A stretch of DNA of 64,000 nucleotides from assembly GCF_014137855.1 (NCBI RefSeq), contig NZ_JACGWT010000006.1:310001-374000 (forward strand), read 5' to 3'. Position numbers and translations under genes: made by a program. The notes beneath the pieces were generated by a model. The model was not told the DNA's origin. It saw only the letters and a list, made by a program, of their open reading frames with translations, and searched no databases. This document shows, piece after piece, positions 7,928-16,490 of this stretch (its first letter is position 1; the number at the start of each line of letters is the position of its first letter). Source of the stretch: Microlunatus kandeliicorticis (GTDB taxonomy: Bacteria; Actinomycetota; Actinomycetes; Propionibacteriales; Propionibacteriaceae).

Positions 7928-9433
7928 TCAGGCCTTCGACTCGACCTCTTCGGTGGCCTGCTCGGCGTCGCCGTCCTCGACGGTCGCCTCGTCAGTCGGC
8001 TCCGGGCTCGACTGCTCGGTGGACTCGTCGGTGGACTCGTCGGTGGTCTCGTCGGTGGTCTCGTCGTTCGTGGCGACCACGGCGTTCGGGTCGGCCAGCG
8101 AGCCGTCGGGCTGCAGGTTGACCAGGTCGACCGGCTCACCGTTGCTGTCGACGACCTTGGCGGCCTCGACCACCATGGCCAGCGCCTTGCCGCGGCGGAT
8201 CTCGGTCATCCACTCGGCGGTGTGGTTGTGGTCGACCATGTGCCGGGCGACCTCGTCGGGGCTGACGCCCTCGGCCTGCGCGCGCCGGATGACGTGCTGG
8301 GTCAGGTCGTTCTGGTCGACCCCGATCTGCCGGTCGTCGGAGATCTTGTCGAGCACCATCTGCGCCTTGAGCGCGTCGGCGGACCGCTTCTCGCTGTCGG
8401 CCCAGAACTGCTCGGGGGTCTCGGCAGTCTCGTCCTCGGCGTCCTTGAGGTAGTCCTCGAGGGTCATCCCGGCCTGGCTCAGCTGGCCCTCGATCTGCTC
8501 GCGGCGGGCCGCGGTCTCGCTGGTCAGCAGGTTCTCCGGCACCTCGGCGTCGACCTTGGCGATCAGGTCCTCGAGCACCTTGTCGCGGGCCTGGCTGGCC
8601 TGCTCGAGCCGGGCCATGTTGGTCAGCCGGGCGCGCAGGTCGGCCTTGAGCTCGTCGATGGTGTCGAACTCGCTGGCCATCTGGGCGAACTCGTCGTCGG
8701 CGGCGGGCAGGTCCTGGACCTGCACCTTCTTCACCGTGACCTCGACGTCGGCCTCCTCGTCCTTGAGCGGACCGCCGACCAGGGTCGAGCGGAACTCCTT
8801 GGACTCGCCGACCGACAGCCCGGTCACGGCCTCGTCGAGGCCCTCGAGCATCGAGCCGGAGCCGACCACGTAGCTGAGGCCCTCGGCGGTGGCGTCCTCG
8901 AGCGGCTCGCCGTCCTTGCGGGCGACCAGGTCGATGGTCAGGTGGTCGCCGTCCTCCACGGGGCGGTCGACCTCGTCGAGCGAGCCGAACCGGCTGCGCA
9001 GGGTGTCGAGCTGGCTGTCCACCAGGTCGTCGGGGACGTCCAGCGCGTCGACGGTGGCGGTCAGGGTGTCGAAGGACGGGACGTCGAAGTCAGGCCGGAC
9101 GTCCACCTCGGCGGTGAACTCGATCAGCTCACCGTCCTCGAGCTTGGTGACCTCGACCTCGGGCTGGGCCAGCGGGTTGAGGTTGTTGTCGGTGATGGCC
9201 TGACCGTAGAAGTCGGGCAGCGCCTCGTTGAGCGCCTCCTGCAGGATCACCCCGCGGCCGAACCGCTGGTCGATGATCCGGGGCGGCACCTTGCCCTTGC
9301 GGAAGCCCGGGATGTTCACCTGCTGCGCGATGTCGCGGTAGGCCTTGTCCATGCTGGGCTTGAGCTCGGAGAACGGGATCTCGACGGTGAGCTTCACCCG
9401 GGACGGGCTCAACTTCTCGACAGTGCTCGGCAC
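7928..9433 (-). CDS. tig: Trigger factor, ribosome-associated chaperone
   Basis: A 501-residue chaperone and peptidyl-prolyl isomerase acting on nascent chains. The ribosome-binding tail carries the signature GFRKGKVP at residues 43-50. An FKBP-type isomerase domain follows (about 160-245, with GDHLTIDLVA), then the helical arm domain to about 430. The last 60 residues are a disordered acidic tail with short repeats (DETTDETTDESTDEST). Tails of this kind occur in actinobacterial trigger factors and make it longer than the E. coli protein. It is transcribed in the same direction as clpP1/clpP2/clpX but with its own promoter. Confidence 0.97.
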   Translation of the reverse strand: MPSTVEKLSPSRVKLTVEIPFSELKPSMDKAYRDIAQQVNIPGFRKGKVPPRIIDQRFGRGVILQEALNEALPDFYGQAITDNNLNPLAQPEVEVTKLEDGELIEFTAEVDVRPDFDVPSFDTLTATVDALDVPDDLVDSQLDTLRSRFGSLDEVDRPVEDGDHLTIDLVARKDGEPLEDATAEGLSYVVGSGSMLEGLDEAVTGLSVGESKEFRSTLVGGPLKDEEADVEVTVKKVQVQDLPAADDEFAQMASEFDTIDELKADLRARLTNMARLEQASQARDKVLEDLIAKVDAEVPENLLTSETAARREQIEGQLSQAGMTLEDYLKDAEDETAETPEQFWADSEKRSADALKAQMVLDKISDDRQIGVDQNDLTQHVIRRAQAEGVSPDEVARHMVDHNHTAEWMTEIRRGKALAMVVEAAKVVDSNGEPVDLVNLQPDGSLADPNAVVATNDETTDETTDESTDESTEQSSPEPTDEATVEDGDAEQATEEVESKA

Positions 9434-9606
9434 GTGCTACTCCTGCGGGCTGCTGGTGGTGTGGTGCTGTCTGGTGGTCTCTGGTCTGGTTCTGCGGGCG
9501 CCGCGGGTCCGGCCGGAACACGGCGCGGAGGACGGTGCGCGACCGCCGGCAGCGGCGGCGCGGTCGACGTCCGGGCGTGACACAGGACGGCCCGAGGGCC
9601 TTCGCC

Positions 9607-9635
9607 ATCCTACGGACGCGCGCAGGAGCGGCCAA
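9607..9635 (-). promoter_or_regulatory. Likely tig promoter
   Basis: On the minus strand TTGGCC (9630-9635) and TAGGAT (9607-9612) are separated by 17 bp, a good housekeeping-sigma pair. This puts the start about 165 bp upstream of tig, leaving a long leader in which I see no known regulatory RNA. Confidence 0.5.
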
Positions 9636-9653
9636 AACGCGCGGGCAACGCGG

Positions 9654-9683
9654 TTGGTCGGCCGCGCGTCCACCGCTTAGGAT
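9654..9683 (+). promoter_or_regulatory. Likely promoter of the tRNA-Pro/tRNA-Gly pair
   Basis: TTGGTC (9654-9659) and TAGGAT (9678-9683) are 18 bp apart, upstream of the tRNA-Pro gene and divergent from the tig promoter. Confidence 0.5.
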
Positions 9684-9748
9684 CGAGCGCGCACCGCGCC
9701 CGCCGTCGCCCTCGGTCAGTGCCAGAAGGCAGCGGGGACCGGTGAGTG

Positions 9749-9821
9749 CGGGGCGTAGCGTAGTGGCTAGCGCGTCTGCTTTGGGAGCAGAAGATCGCAG
9801 GTTCGAGTCCTGTCGCCCCGA
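9749..9821 (+). tRNA. tRNA-Pro (anticodon TGG)
   Basis: The cloverleaf reads from CGGGGCG to CGCCCCG plus discriminator A (73 nt). The anticodon stem is TCTGC/GCAGA with loop TTTGGGA, so the anticodon is TGG. The T loop is TTCGAGT. CCA is not encoded. Confidence 0.95.
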
Positions 9822-9852
9822 CCGCGGACCCGGCGCGCCGGTCGTTCCGCCC

Positions 9853-9926
9853 GCGGGTGTAGCTCAATGGCAGAGCCCCAGCCTTCCAAGCTGGTCATGC
9901 GAGTTCGATTCTCGTCACCCGCTCCA
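9853..9926 (+). tRNA. tRNA-Gly (anticodon TCC)
   Basis: The acceptor stem is GCGGGTG/CACCCGC with discriminator T and an encoded CCA. The anticodon stem CCAGC/GCTGG encloses loop CTTCCAA, giving anticodon TCC. It follows tRNA-Pro by 31 nt and is probably on the same transcript. Confidence 0.95.
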
Positions 9927-9946
9927 TCACCCACTCCACCGCCTGG

Positions 9947-10876
9947 TCACCGCCGGCGGAGCGCCTCCGGCGGCAGCACCGCGTGCACGCCCCAGGTCTG
10001 ATTCGCGACCTGGGTCACCCGCAGGTCGACGCAGGTGCTGGCCAGGGCCAGCGCGGTCGTCCGCTCCACCGCCAGGTCGGCGGCCATCCAGGTGACCATG
10101 TCGTCGAGTGCGTCGCCCATAGCCTCGTTCAGATCGGCGGAGAACCCGAAGGTGATCGCCCCGGCCGGGGTCTCGGCGTGCACCGACCGCAGCGGGCGGT
10201 CGGACGCCAGGTCCACCGTGAGCTCGGTGGTCATCGGGCACTCGATGGCCGTCCCGCCGACCTCGCCGTCGCCCTGGGCGGCGTGGCCGTCCCCGAGATA
10301 GAGCAGGGCGCCGTCGACCTGGATGGGCAGGTACAGGGTGGAGCCGACGACCAGCTCGCGGCAGTCGATGTTGCCGCCGGTGCCCGGTCGCGGCGGGATG
10401 GTGGAGTGCTCCCCCGGTTCGGCCGGGGCCAACCCGACCACGCCGAGGAACGGGGCCAGCCGGCGCTCGAAGCCGTGGGTCTCCACCCCGGTGCCCGCGG
10501 CCGCGTCCAGCTCCCAGATCAGCCGGGCCGGCTCCGCCCCGGACACCCCGAGCCGGTCGTTCACCGGGGTCGGGAACCCGCCGGCCACCGTCCAGCCCCA
10601 GGCCCCGGGGGTCAGCGCATCGAACCGCACCGCGAGGACGTCCCCGGCGGTGACCCCGGTGACCGCGATCGGACCGGTGAGGCAGTGCCCGCGCCCGGTG
10701 GGGAACATCACCGGCGGATGGTGGTCCGGTCCGGTCGGACGCTCCAGAAAGCCCGACGCGTCCAGCGATCCGACGGTGAGCGTGTCGCCCGGCCGGATCT
10801 CCAGGACCGCGTCGTGGTCGCGGGAGAAGTGCTGGACGGTGGTCTCCGCGCGGGCGACGAGGCGGTGCGTGCTCAT
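9947..10876 (-). CDS. Acetamidase/formamidase family protein
   Basis: A 309-residue protein of the FmdA/AmdA family, which hydrolyses short-chain amides to ammonia and the acid. The family's sandwich is visible: GPIAVTGVTAGDVLAV, the GGNIDCREL segment and the YLGDGHAAQGDGEVGGTAIE metal-site loop with its His, Asp and Glu. No signal peptide is present, so it is cytoplasmic. No amide transporter or regulator is adjacent. The physiological substrate is not evident. Confidence 0.88.
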   Translation of the reverse strand: MSTHRLVARAETTVQHFSRDHDAVLEIRPGDTLTVGSLDASGFLERPTGPDHHPPVMFPTGRGHCLTGPIAVTGVTAGDVLAVRFDALTPGAWGWTVAGGFPTPVNDRLGVSGAEPARLIWELDAAAGTGVETHGFERRLAPFLGVVGLAPAEPGEHSTIPPRPGTGGNIDCRELVVGSTLYLPIQVDGALLYLGDGHAAQGDGEVGGTAIECPMTTELTVDLASDRPLRSVHAETPAGAITFGFSADLNEAMGDALDDMVTWMAADLAVERTTALALASTCVDLRVTQVANQTWGVHAVLPPEALRRR

Positions 10877-10928
10877 GCCCCGATGCTCGCAGCCGTCTCC
10901 GGCGCGGGTCGACCAGCCCGCGCAGGGG

Positions 10929-11144
10929 TCAGAGCTTGCGGAGCTTCCGGAACGGGCTCGGCACCCGGATCCCGCGGCCCTCGAAGTCGACGGTCACCCA
11001 GGCGGTGTCGACAGCGACCACGCGGCCGAGGCCGTAGGTGTCGTGAGTGACCCGTTCGCCCACCTCGAACACCTCGATCGGTGTCTCGGCTCGCGGCTGG
11101 AACGGGCTGCTGGGTAGGTGCGGTCGTCGCGCTGGCGTGCTCAT
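10929..11144 (-). CDS. Small Tudor/KOW-like protein related to the UvrD C-terminal domain
   Basis: A 71-residue protein with a Pro/Arg-rich N-terminus and a compact beta-rich domain containing VGERVTHDTYGLGRVV. This pattern also ends UvrD/PcrA helicases, where it forms a Tudor-like fold that contacts RNA polymerase (family knowledge). Here it stands alone. ATG 11144 has GAGGGG upstream and is preferred over the adjacent GTG 11147. It is 52 bp from the formamidase gene. The function is unknown, though a transcription or repair accessory role is plausible. Confidence 0.7.
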   Translation of the reverse strand: MSTPARRPHLPSSPFQPRAETPIEVFEVGERVTHDTYGLGRVVAVDTAWVTVDFEGRGIRVPSPFRKLRKL

Positions 11145-11169
11145 CACCCCTCAGTCTGCGCCCAGTCGC

Positions 11170-12255
11170 TCACCGCAGCGACGCCAGGGCCGGACATGAG
11201 AACGAGTGTCGCGCCGAGAGCCCCACCTGGTTCATGTACCGCAGCACGATTCCCCAGGCCGAGACCAGGTTCGTCTCGGTGTAGGCGACGTCGTGGGCGC
11301 GGCAGTGCTCGCGGACCAATCGCCGGGCGGCGGCCAGGTGCGGCCGGGCCATGCTCGGGAACAGGTGGTGCTCGATCTGGTAGTTGAGCCCGCCCATCAG
11401 CGCGGTCGCCCACCAGCCCCCCGAGACGTTGCGCGAGGTGCGCACCTGCTTGCTGAAGAAGTCGAGCTTCTCCTCGCGCGGGACCACCGCCATCCCGATG
11501 TGGTTCGGGGCGAACGAGGCCCCCATGTAGAGCCCGAAGACCGCCAACTGCACCCCGAGGAAGGCGAAGGCCATCCCGAGCGGCAACGAGGCGAACACCA
11601 CGGTGAGGACGACCACGAAACGTCCGGCCAGCACCGCCAGCTCGACCCTCCGGCCCGGCTGGGTGCGGGTGCGCCACAGGCTGCGGACCGACTTCGCGTG
11701 CAGGTTGAGTCCCTCGAGCAGCAGCAGCGGGACGAAGAAGAGCCCCTGGTGCCGGGTGATCCAGCGCAGCAGGCCGCGCGAGGCGGCCGCGTCCTCGGCG
11801 ATGAAGGACACGGTGTCGACCTCGATGTCCGGGTCCTTGCCGATCCGGTTGGGGTTGCCGTGGTGCCGGGTGTGCTTGTCCATCCACCACGAGTAGCTGA
11901 TCCCGACCAGCGCGACGGCGAGCCACCAGCCGACCCGGTCGTTGCCCTTGCCCGAGCTGAGCACCTGGCGGTGCGAGGCCTCGTGGCCGAGGAAGGCGAC
12001 CTGGGTGAACAGCACGCCGAACGCGCCGGCGATCAGCAGCTGGAGCCAGGAGTGGTCGAGCAGGACGAACCCGGTGACGGCGCCGCCCAGCCCGAGCAGC
12101 AGCCCGGCGCCGAGGGCCAGGTAGAAGCCGCGGGCCCGCCGCAGCAGCCCGACCTCGCGGACCTGCTGGGCGAGCCCGGTGTAGACGTGGACCGCCCGGT
12201 CGGTGACGCGACGGCGTCCCGGGGCCAGGGCGGATGCGGTGATGAGTGCCCCCAT
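11170..12255 (-). CDS. Membrane fatty acid desaturase (acyl-CoA/acyl-lipid type)
   Basis: A 361-residue di-iron desaturase. The three histidine boxes are intact: HEASH (91-95), HTRHH (128-132) and QIEHH (293-297). Q in the third box is typical of front-end and linoleoyl-CoA-type desaturases. Hydrophobic segments near 45-90, 110-125, 172-185 and 208-250 give the usual two hairpins. It introduces a double bond into membrane fatty acyl chains, using ferredoxin or a flavoprotein as electron donor. The tetR gene lies 198 bp upstream on the same strand, so control by it is possible but not shown. Confidence 0.92.
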   Translation of the reverse strand: MGALITASALAPGRRRVTDRAVHVYTGLAQQVREVGLLRRARGFYLALGAGLLLGLGGAVTGFVLLDHSWLQLLIAGAFGVLFTQVAFLGHEASHRQVLSSGKGNDRVGWWLAVALVGISYSWWMDKHTRHHGNPNRIGKDPDIEVDTVSFIAEDAAASRGLLRWITRHQGLFFVPLLLLEGLNLHAKSVRSLWRTRTQPGRRVELAVLAGRFVVVLTVVFASLPLGMAFAFLGVQLAVFGLYMGASFAPNHIGMAVVPREEKLDFFSKQVRTSRNVSGGWWATALMGGLNYQIEHHLFPSMARPHLAAARRLVREHCRAHDVAYTETNLVSAWGIVLRYMNQVGLSARHSFSCPALASLR

Positions 12256-12453
12256 GGGGTACCCCGATCGTGGTCAGGCTCCGCGGAGCCGGCGATGCCG
12301 CGCCCACCGTGAACGGTGGTCGACCGACCGGGCACGGGTGCCGGACGGGAAACACAGGCAAATCGCTCCGACGACCCACTGCATGACGACTCCTCCACGG
12401 TAGCAGTCGCTGCCGCACCCCGGGCCGCCTTCGCCCGGACGCTGGGTCGTCCC

Positions 12454-13023
12454 TCAGCCCAGGCTCGCGGCGGCCTCGCGGTAGCGGTCGAGCGCGGCGA
12501 CGGCCATCGGGGCCAGCTCGTCGCCCTCACCCTCCGACCAGGCCGCGAACGCCTCCTTGAAGGCCAGCACGCCGAGCTCGGCGGCGGTGCTGGCCACCGC
12601 CTCGGCCACCCCGCGGGCGCGGAGCGCGTCGGCGATCGCCGCGGCCATCCCGACCTTCTTGAGCAGGGCGCGCTCCTGGAGCTCGGCGCTGGTGGCGATC
12701 ACCGCCTCGATCCGCGGGCCGATCTCGCGGTTGAACGAGGTCATCGCGCCCGACGCGCGGACCAGCCCGGCCGAGACCGCCTCGAGCGGCGTCGCGGTCC
12801 CGGGAGCCGCCGCGATGCCCTCGGCGAACAACCGCGAGAGCGTCTCCTGACCGGCGGCCAGCACCTCGCGCTTGTCGCTGAAGTGCCGGTGGAACGTGCT
12901 CCGGGTCAGTCCGGCCCGGTCGGCGATCTGGGCGACGGTGGTCTCGTCGTAGCCCTGCTCGGAGAACAGCTGCAACGCGGCGGCGACGAACCGCTCACGC
13001 GCGTCCGGTTCCCAACGTGGCAC
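12454..13023 (-). CDS. TetR family transcriptional regulator
   Basis: A 189-residue repressor with an N-terminal helix-turn-helix (TTVAQIADRAGLTRSTFHRHF, about residues 25-45) and a variable helical ligand domain. I chose GTG 13023 (VPRWEPDARERF) over the upstream ATG 13092. The upstream start would put the operator palindrome inside the coding region and adds an implausible Cys/His-rich extension. It is divergent from the SDR-like gene at 13148, and the 124-bp gap holds strong inverted repeats. Autoregulation and control of the SDR gene are likely (inference). Confidence 0.9.
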   Translation of the reverse strand: MPRWEPDARERFVAAALQLFSEQGYDETTVAQIADRAGLTRSTFHRHFSDKREVLAAGQETLSRLFAEGIAAAPGTATPLEAVSAGLVRASGAMTSFNREIGPRIEAVIATSAELQERALLKKVGMAAAIADALRARGVAEAVASTAAELGVLAFKEAFAAWSEGEGDELAPMAVAALDRYREAAASLG

Positions 13024-13040
13024 ACCGGAACGGTACCCGA

Positions 13041-13088
13041 TGCGACATCTGTCGCATGACGTCGTACAGTGATGGGACAGATGTCGCA
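13041..13088. promoter_or_regulatory. TetR operator region: palindrome plus inverted copy
   Basis: A 16-bp palindrome TGCGACATCTGTCGCA lies at 13041-13056. Its first 13 bases recur inverted as GACAGATGTCGCA at 13076-13088. A possible plus-strand promoter (GCGACA 13042-13047, 17-bp gap, TACAGT 13065-13070) lies between and under these sites, so a bound repressor would block it. Confidence 0.75.
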
Positions 13089-13147
13089 TCACCGTCGGCG
13101 ACCCGATCCGGGCTCCGACGTCAACAGCTCGTGTCAGGAGTCATCCC

Positions 13148-14038
13148 ATGCGTGTTCTCGTCACCGGCGCCTCGGGCGCCATCGGCCGCGCCGTCACCGA
13201 GGAGCTCGTCGGCCACGGTCACCAGGTGCTCGGCCTGGCCCGCTCCGACCGCGCCGCCGAGCTGGTCAGCGCGGCCGGCGGCACCCCGCTGAGCGGAGGA
13301 CTCGGCGACCTCGACGTCCTCGGCGAGGCCGCCCGCGACACCGACGGAGCGATCCACCTCGCCTTCAGCAACGACTTCTCCGATCTCGAGCGGAGCATCG
13401 CCGAGGAGGGTGCGGCGATGGACGCGATCGGGGACGCCCTGGTCGGGACCGACAAGCCGTTCGCGATCGTGTCGGGCACGACCTTCTCGGAGGGCCGGTT
13501 GGCCACCGAGCAGGACCCGCTGTCGACCACCGGACCGGTCGGCGGCCGCGGCACCAATGCGGCCCGGATCGTCGGGCTCGCCGACCGCGGCGTCCGCGCC
13601 ACGGCGGTCCGGCTCCCCCGCTCGGTGCACGAGCGCTACGTCGCCTACGGCTTCGCGGGCATCCTGATCGAGGCCGCCCAGCGGTCCGGCGTCTCGGCCT
13701 TCGTCGGCGACGGCAGCCAGCGCTGGCCGGCGGTGCACCGCCGCGACGCCGCCAGCCTGTTCCGGCTGATGATCGAACGCGGTGAGCCCGGCACCGCGGT
13801 CAACGCGGTCGCCGACGAGGGCGACACCATGCTCGAGCTGGCCACGGTGATCGGCGAGCAGCTCGGGGTGCCGGTCCGCCGGGTGCCGACCGAGAGCTTC
13901 GGGCCGATCGGTCCGCTGTTCGCGATGGACCAGCCGGCCTCGAGCGCCTGGACCCGCACAACCTACGGCTGGCAACCGACCCACCCGAGCCTGCTCGCCG
14001 ACCTCGCTGCGGGCGACTACCCGCCGCCGGTCGGCTGA
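13148..14038 (+). CDS. NAD(P)-dependent epimerase/dehydratase-like SDR protein
   Basis: A 296-residue extended SDR with TGASGAIGRAV (residues 6-16) as the dinucleotide-binding loop. It has the RLPRSVHE segment and a late GDGSQRWPAVHRRDAASLF motif usual in this class. The typical YxxxK catalytic pair is not obvious, which fits the atypical SDRs. The substrate is unknown. The ribosome binding site is AGGAG near 13136. It is divergent from tetR and converges on the ECF41 sigma gene. The ECF41 family is known to lie beside epimerase-type genes, so a functional link is plausible. Confidence 0.82.
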   Translation: MRVLVTGASGAIGRAVTEELVGHGHQVLGLARSDRAAELVSAAGGTPLSGGLGDLDVLGEAARDTDGAIHLAFSNDFSDLERSIAEEGAAMDAIGDALVGTDKPFAIVSGTTFSEGRLATEQDPLSTTGPVGGRGTNAARIVGLADRGVRATAVRLPRSVHERYVAYGFAGILIEAAQRSGVSAFVGDGSQRWPAVHRRDAASLFRLMIERGEPGTAVNAVADEGDTMLELATVIGEQLGVPVRRVPTESFGPIGPLFAMDQPASSAWTRTTYGWQPTHPSLLADLAAGDYPPPVG

Positions 14039-14054
14039 GACGGCCGACCGCCCG

Positions 14055-15002
14055 TCAGCGGGCTGGCGACGACCAGGCCCGGAGCTTCTCCGGGTTGACC
14101 TGGAGCCAGACGTCGGTGACCACGCCGCCCCGGACGCCGAGGTTCAGCACGGCCCGGACCCCGGTGCCGTCGCTGAGCAGCAGGGCTGCGCCGTCACCGG
14201 TGCTGACCTCGCTGAACGCCAGGTCGGGGCTCTTGGTCCGGACGCCGGCCAGGAACCGGGCGACCTTGTCCGCCCCGAACACCGGGCGGCGGGCCGCCGA
14301 GACCACGCCGCCGCCGTCGGACCGCAGCACCACGGCCGGGTCGAGCAGGGCGGCGAGGGCGCCGAGGTCGCCCTCGCGGCTGGCCCGGGCGAAGGCCCGG
14401 ACCACCTCGTCGTGCCGGGCGCGGTCGACCTCGCCGGGGGTCTGGCTCCGCACCCGGCGGCGCGCGGCGCTGGCCAGCTGCCGGACCGCCGCGGGGCTGC
14501 GACCGACGATCCCGGCGATCTCCGGGAACGGCACCGCAAACACGTCGTGCAGCACGAAGGCGACCCGTTCCGCCGGCGTCATCGACCCCATCACCACCAG
14601 CAGCGCGGTGCTGACCTCGTCGTCGAGCGTGACCTGCGCGAGCGGGTCGGCCCGCGGCGACGGCTCGGCCGGCGCCGGGACCGTGCCGCGGAACAGGTCG
14701 GCCGGCACCGGCTCGGGCAGCCACTCGCCGACGTAGCGCTCGCGGCGGGCCCGGGCCGAGCCGAGCAGGTCGAGGCAGATCCGGCTGGCCGTCCGGGTCA
14801 GCCAGCCCTGCGGGTTGAGCACGGCCTCGCGCTCGCGCTGCTCCATCCGGTACCAGCGGACGTAGGTCGCCTGGACGGCGTCCTCGGCCTCGGCCAGCGA
14901 GCCGAGCATCCGGTAGCAGAGCGCGAGCAGCCGCCGGCGCTCGGCGACCACCGCCTCGAGGTCGACGTGCTCGGGGTCGTCGTCGAGCTCGCCCGCGGTC
15001 AC
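14055..15002 (-). CDS. ECF41-family RNA polymerase sigma factor (SigJ type)
   Basis: A 315-residue ECF sigma factor: region 2 (about 15-85), region 4 (about 130-185), then a SnoaL-like C-terminal domain. All three ECF41 signatures are present or nearly so: WLPEP at 94-98, DGGGVV at 229-234 (consensus DGGGKV) and NPEKL at 303-307 (consensus NPDKL). In this family the C-terminal domain replaces an anti-sigma factor and modulates activity (published knowledge). GTG 15002 overlaps the stop of the oxidoreductase by 4 bp. The oxidoreductase here and the epimerase across the 3' end match the known COE neighbourhood of ECF41 genes. Confidence 0.95.
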   Translation of the reverse strand: MTAGELDDDPEHVDLEAVVAERRRLLALCYRMLGSLAEAEDAVQATYVRWYRMEQREREAVLNPQGWLTRTASRICLDLLGSARARRERYVGEWLPEPVPADLFRGTVPAPAEPSPRADPLAQVTLDDEVSTALLVVMGSMTPAERVAFVLHDVFAVPFPEIAGIVGRSPAAVRQLASAARRRVRSQTPGEVDRARHDEVVRAFARASREGDLGALAALLDPAVVLRSDGGGVVSAARRPVFGADKVARFLAGVRTKSPDLAFSEVSTGDGAALLLSDGTGVRAVLNLGVRGGVVTDVWLQVNPEKLRAWSSPAR

Positions 15003-16417
15003 CGCCGCTCCCCCGCCGGTTCCGCGGCTCGCTCGCCCGTCTGCTCGGCCGCCCGGACCGCAGGTCGCCGCGGCACCCCGCCGCGGACGAACGCGTCGCG
15101 GGGCGCGGCGAGGTCGGCGAGCGAGACGATGTCGCGCCCGGCCACCAGCTGGCCGAGCCAGACCAGCAGCACCCGCACCTTGCGCTCCCACGACGGCACC
15201 GCGAGCACGTGGTAGCCGCGGTGCATCAGCCAGGCCAGCGGCCCGCGGATCACCAGCCGGTGGTACTCGAAGACGCCGTGGCCGACGCCGAGGGTGGCCA
15301 CCGTGCCGAGCGAGTGGTGGACGTACGGCCGGGGCGGCCGTCCGCGGAGCGCCGCGACCAGGTTCTCCCCGAGCACCCGGCCCTGGCGGACGGCGTGCTG
15401 CGCGTTGGGGACGGTCCGCGCGCCGGGCCGGTCGGCGGCCAGGTCGGGCACCGAGGCGTCGTCGCCGGCCGCCCAGGCGTGCGGGACCACCACCGGCTCG
15501 GCCCCGTCCGCCCCCAGCGCGACGACCCGCAGGTCGGCGCCGACGGTCACGAACCCGCGCTCGTCCAACGGCAGGTCGGTGTGCCGGGCCACCACCGGGT
15601 TCGCGCCGTTGCCCGCGGTCCAGACGACGAGGTTCGCGTCGAACGCGGTGCCGTCGGACAGCACGACGTGCCCGTCGACGGCCGAGACCAGCTGGGTGCC
15701 GAGGTGCACCCGCCCGCCGCGTTCGCGCAGGTGCTCCACCACCCACCGCCCGGTCCGGGGAGCGACCTCGGGCAGGATCCGGTCGGTCGCCTCCACCAGG
15801 TGGATCGAGACCTCCTCGGCGCTCAGCTCCGGATAGCGCGCCAGCAGCGCGCGGGTGAAGGCCAGCGTCTCACCGAACCCCTCGACGCCGGAGAAGCCGC
15901 CGCCGACGAAGACGACGGTGAGCAGCCGCGACCGCTCGGGCCCCGGCGGCAGCCCCGCAGCCCGGTCGAACGCGGTGAGCACGCCGTTGCGGATCGCCAC
16001 CGCCTCCTCGATCTGCTTGAGCCCGATCGCCTGCTCGAGCAGCCCGGGGACGGCGAAGGTGCGGGTGACCGCGCCGGCGGTGACCACCAGCTCGTCGTAG
16101 TGCTCGGTGCGCTCGCTGCCGTCGGGCAGCGTGATCACCGCCCGGCGTTCGGCGTGCACCACCTCGGTGACCCAGCCGCCGACCACGCGGGTGCGACGCA
16201 GGTGGCGGCGCAGCGAGACCGCCGCGTGCCGGGCCTCGACGCCGCCGGCGGCCACCTCGGGCAGGAACGGCTGGTAGGTCATGTAGGGCCGCGGGTCGAC
16301 CACGGTGACCCGCGCCTCACCGTGGCGGAGCTGCTTCTCTAGCGTCCAGGCCGTGTAGAGCCCCGCGTACCCACCGCCCACGATCAGGATGTGCCTCACA
16401 TCGTCCCTCCTCGTCAC
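14999..16417 (-). CDS. NADH dehydrogenase-like (NDH-2 type) FAD oxidoreductase
   Basis: A 472-residue two-dinucleotide-binding flavoprotein. The FAD motif GGGYAGL is near residue 14 and the NAD motif VGGGFSGVE near 170, with the FAD-binding AWAAGDDAS segment near 315. The C-terminal 100 residues contain hydrophobic and amphipathic stretches (GPLAWLMHRGYHVLAV) that would dock it to the membrane, as in NDH-2, which passes electrons from NADH to quinone. A Glu/Arg/Pro-rich tail ends the protein. It is the first gene of the operon with the ECF41 sigma factor and probably its cognate COE oxidoreductase. Confidence 0.88.
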   Translation of the reverse strand: MTRRDDVRHILIVGGGYAGLYTAWTLEKQLRHGEARVTVVDPRPYMTYQPFLPEVAAGGVEARHAAVSLRRHLRRTRVVGGWVTEVVHAERRAVITLPDGSERTEHYDELVVTAGAVTRTFAVPGLLEQAIGLKQIEEAVAIRNGVLTAFDRAAGLPPGPERSRLLTVVFVGGGFSGVEGFGETLAFTRALLARYPELSAEEVSIHLVEATDRILPEVAPRTGRWVVEHLRERGGRVHLGTQLVSAVDGHVVLSDGTAFDANLVVWTAGNGANPVVARHTDLPLDERGFVTVGADLRVVALGADGAEPVVVPHAWAAGDDASVPDLAADRPGARTVPNAQHAVRQGRVLGENLVAALRGRPPRPYVHHSLGTVATLGVGHGVFEYHRLVIRGPLAWLMHRGYHVLAVPSWERKVRVLLVWLGQLVAGRDIVSLADLAAPRDAFVRGGVPRRPAVRAAEQTGERAAEPAGERR

Positions 16418-16490
16418 CGTCGCTCACCGAGCGCCGTCACCGTGGTGACGAGACAGCCGGGCCGGGTGTGAGGTCGGGCCCGCGGGCGGC

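Noticed and set aside
7731-9580. Plus-strand frames opposite tig
   Set aside because: Antisense shadows of a clear trigger factor gene.
14055-15746. A 563-residue sigma factor fused to an N-terminal extension
   Set aside because: The extension is the oxidoreductase gene in another frame; GTG 15002 with GTGA overlap is the true start.
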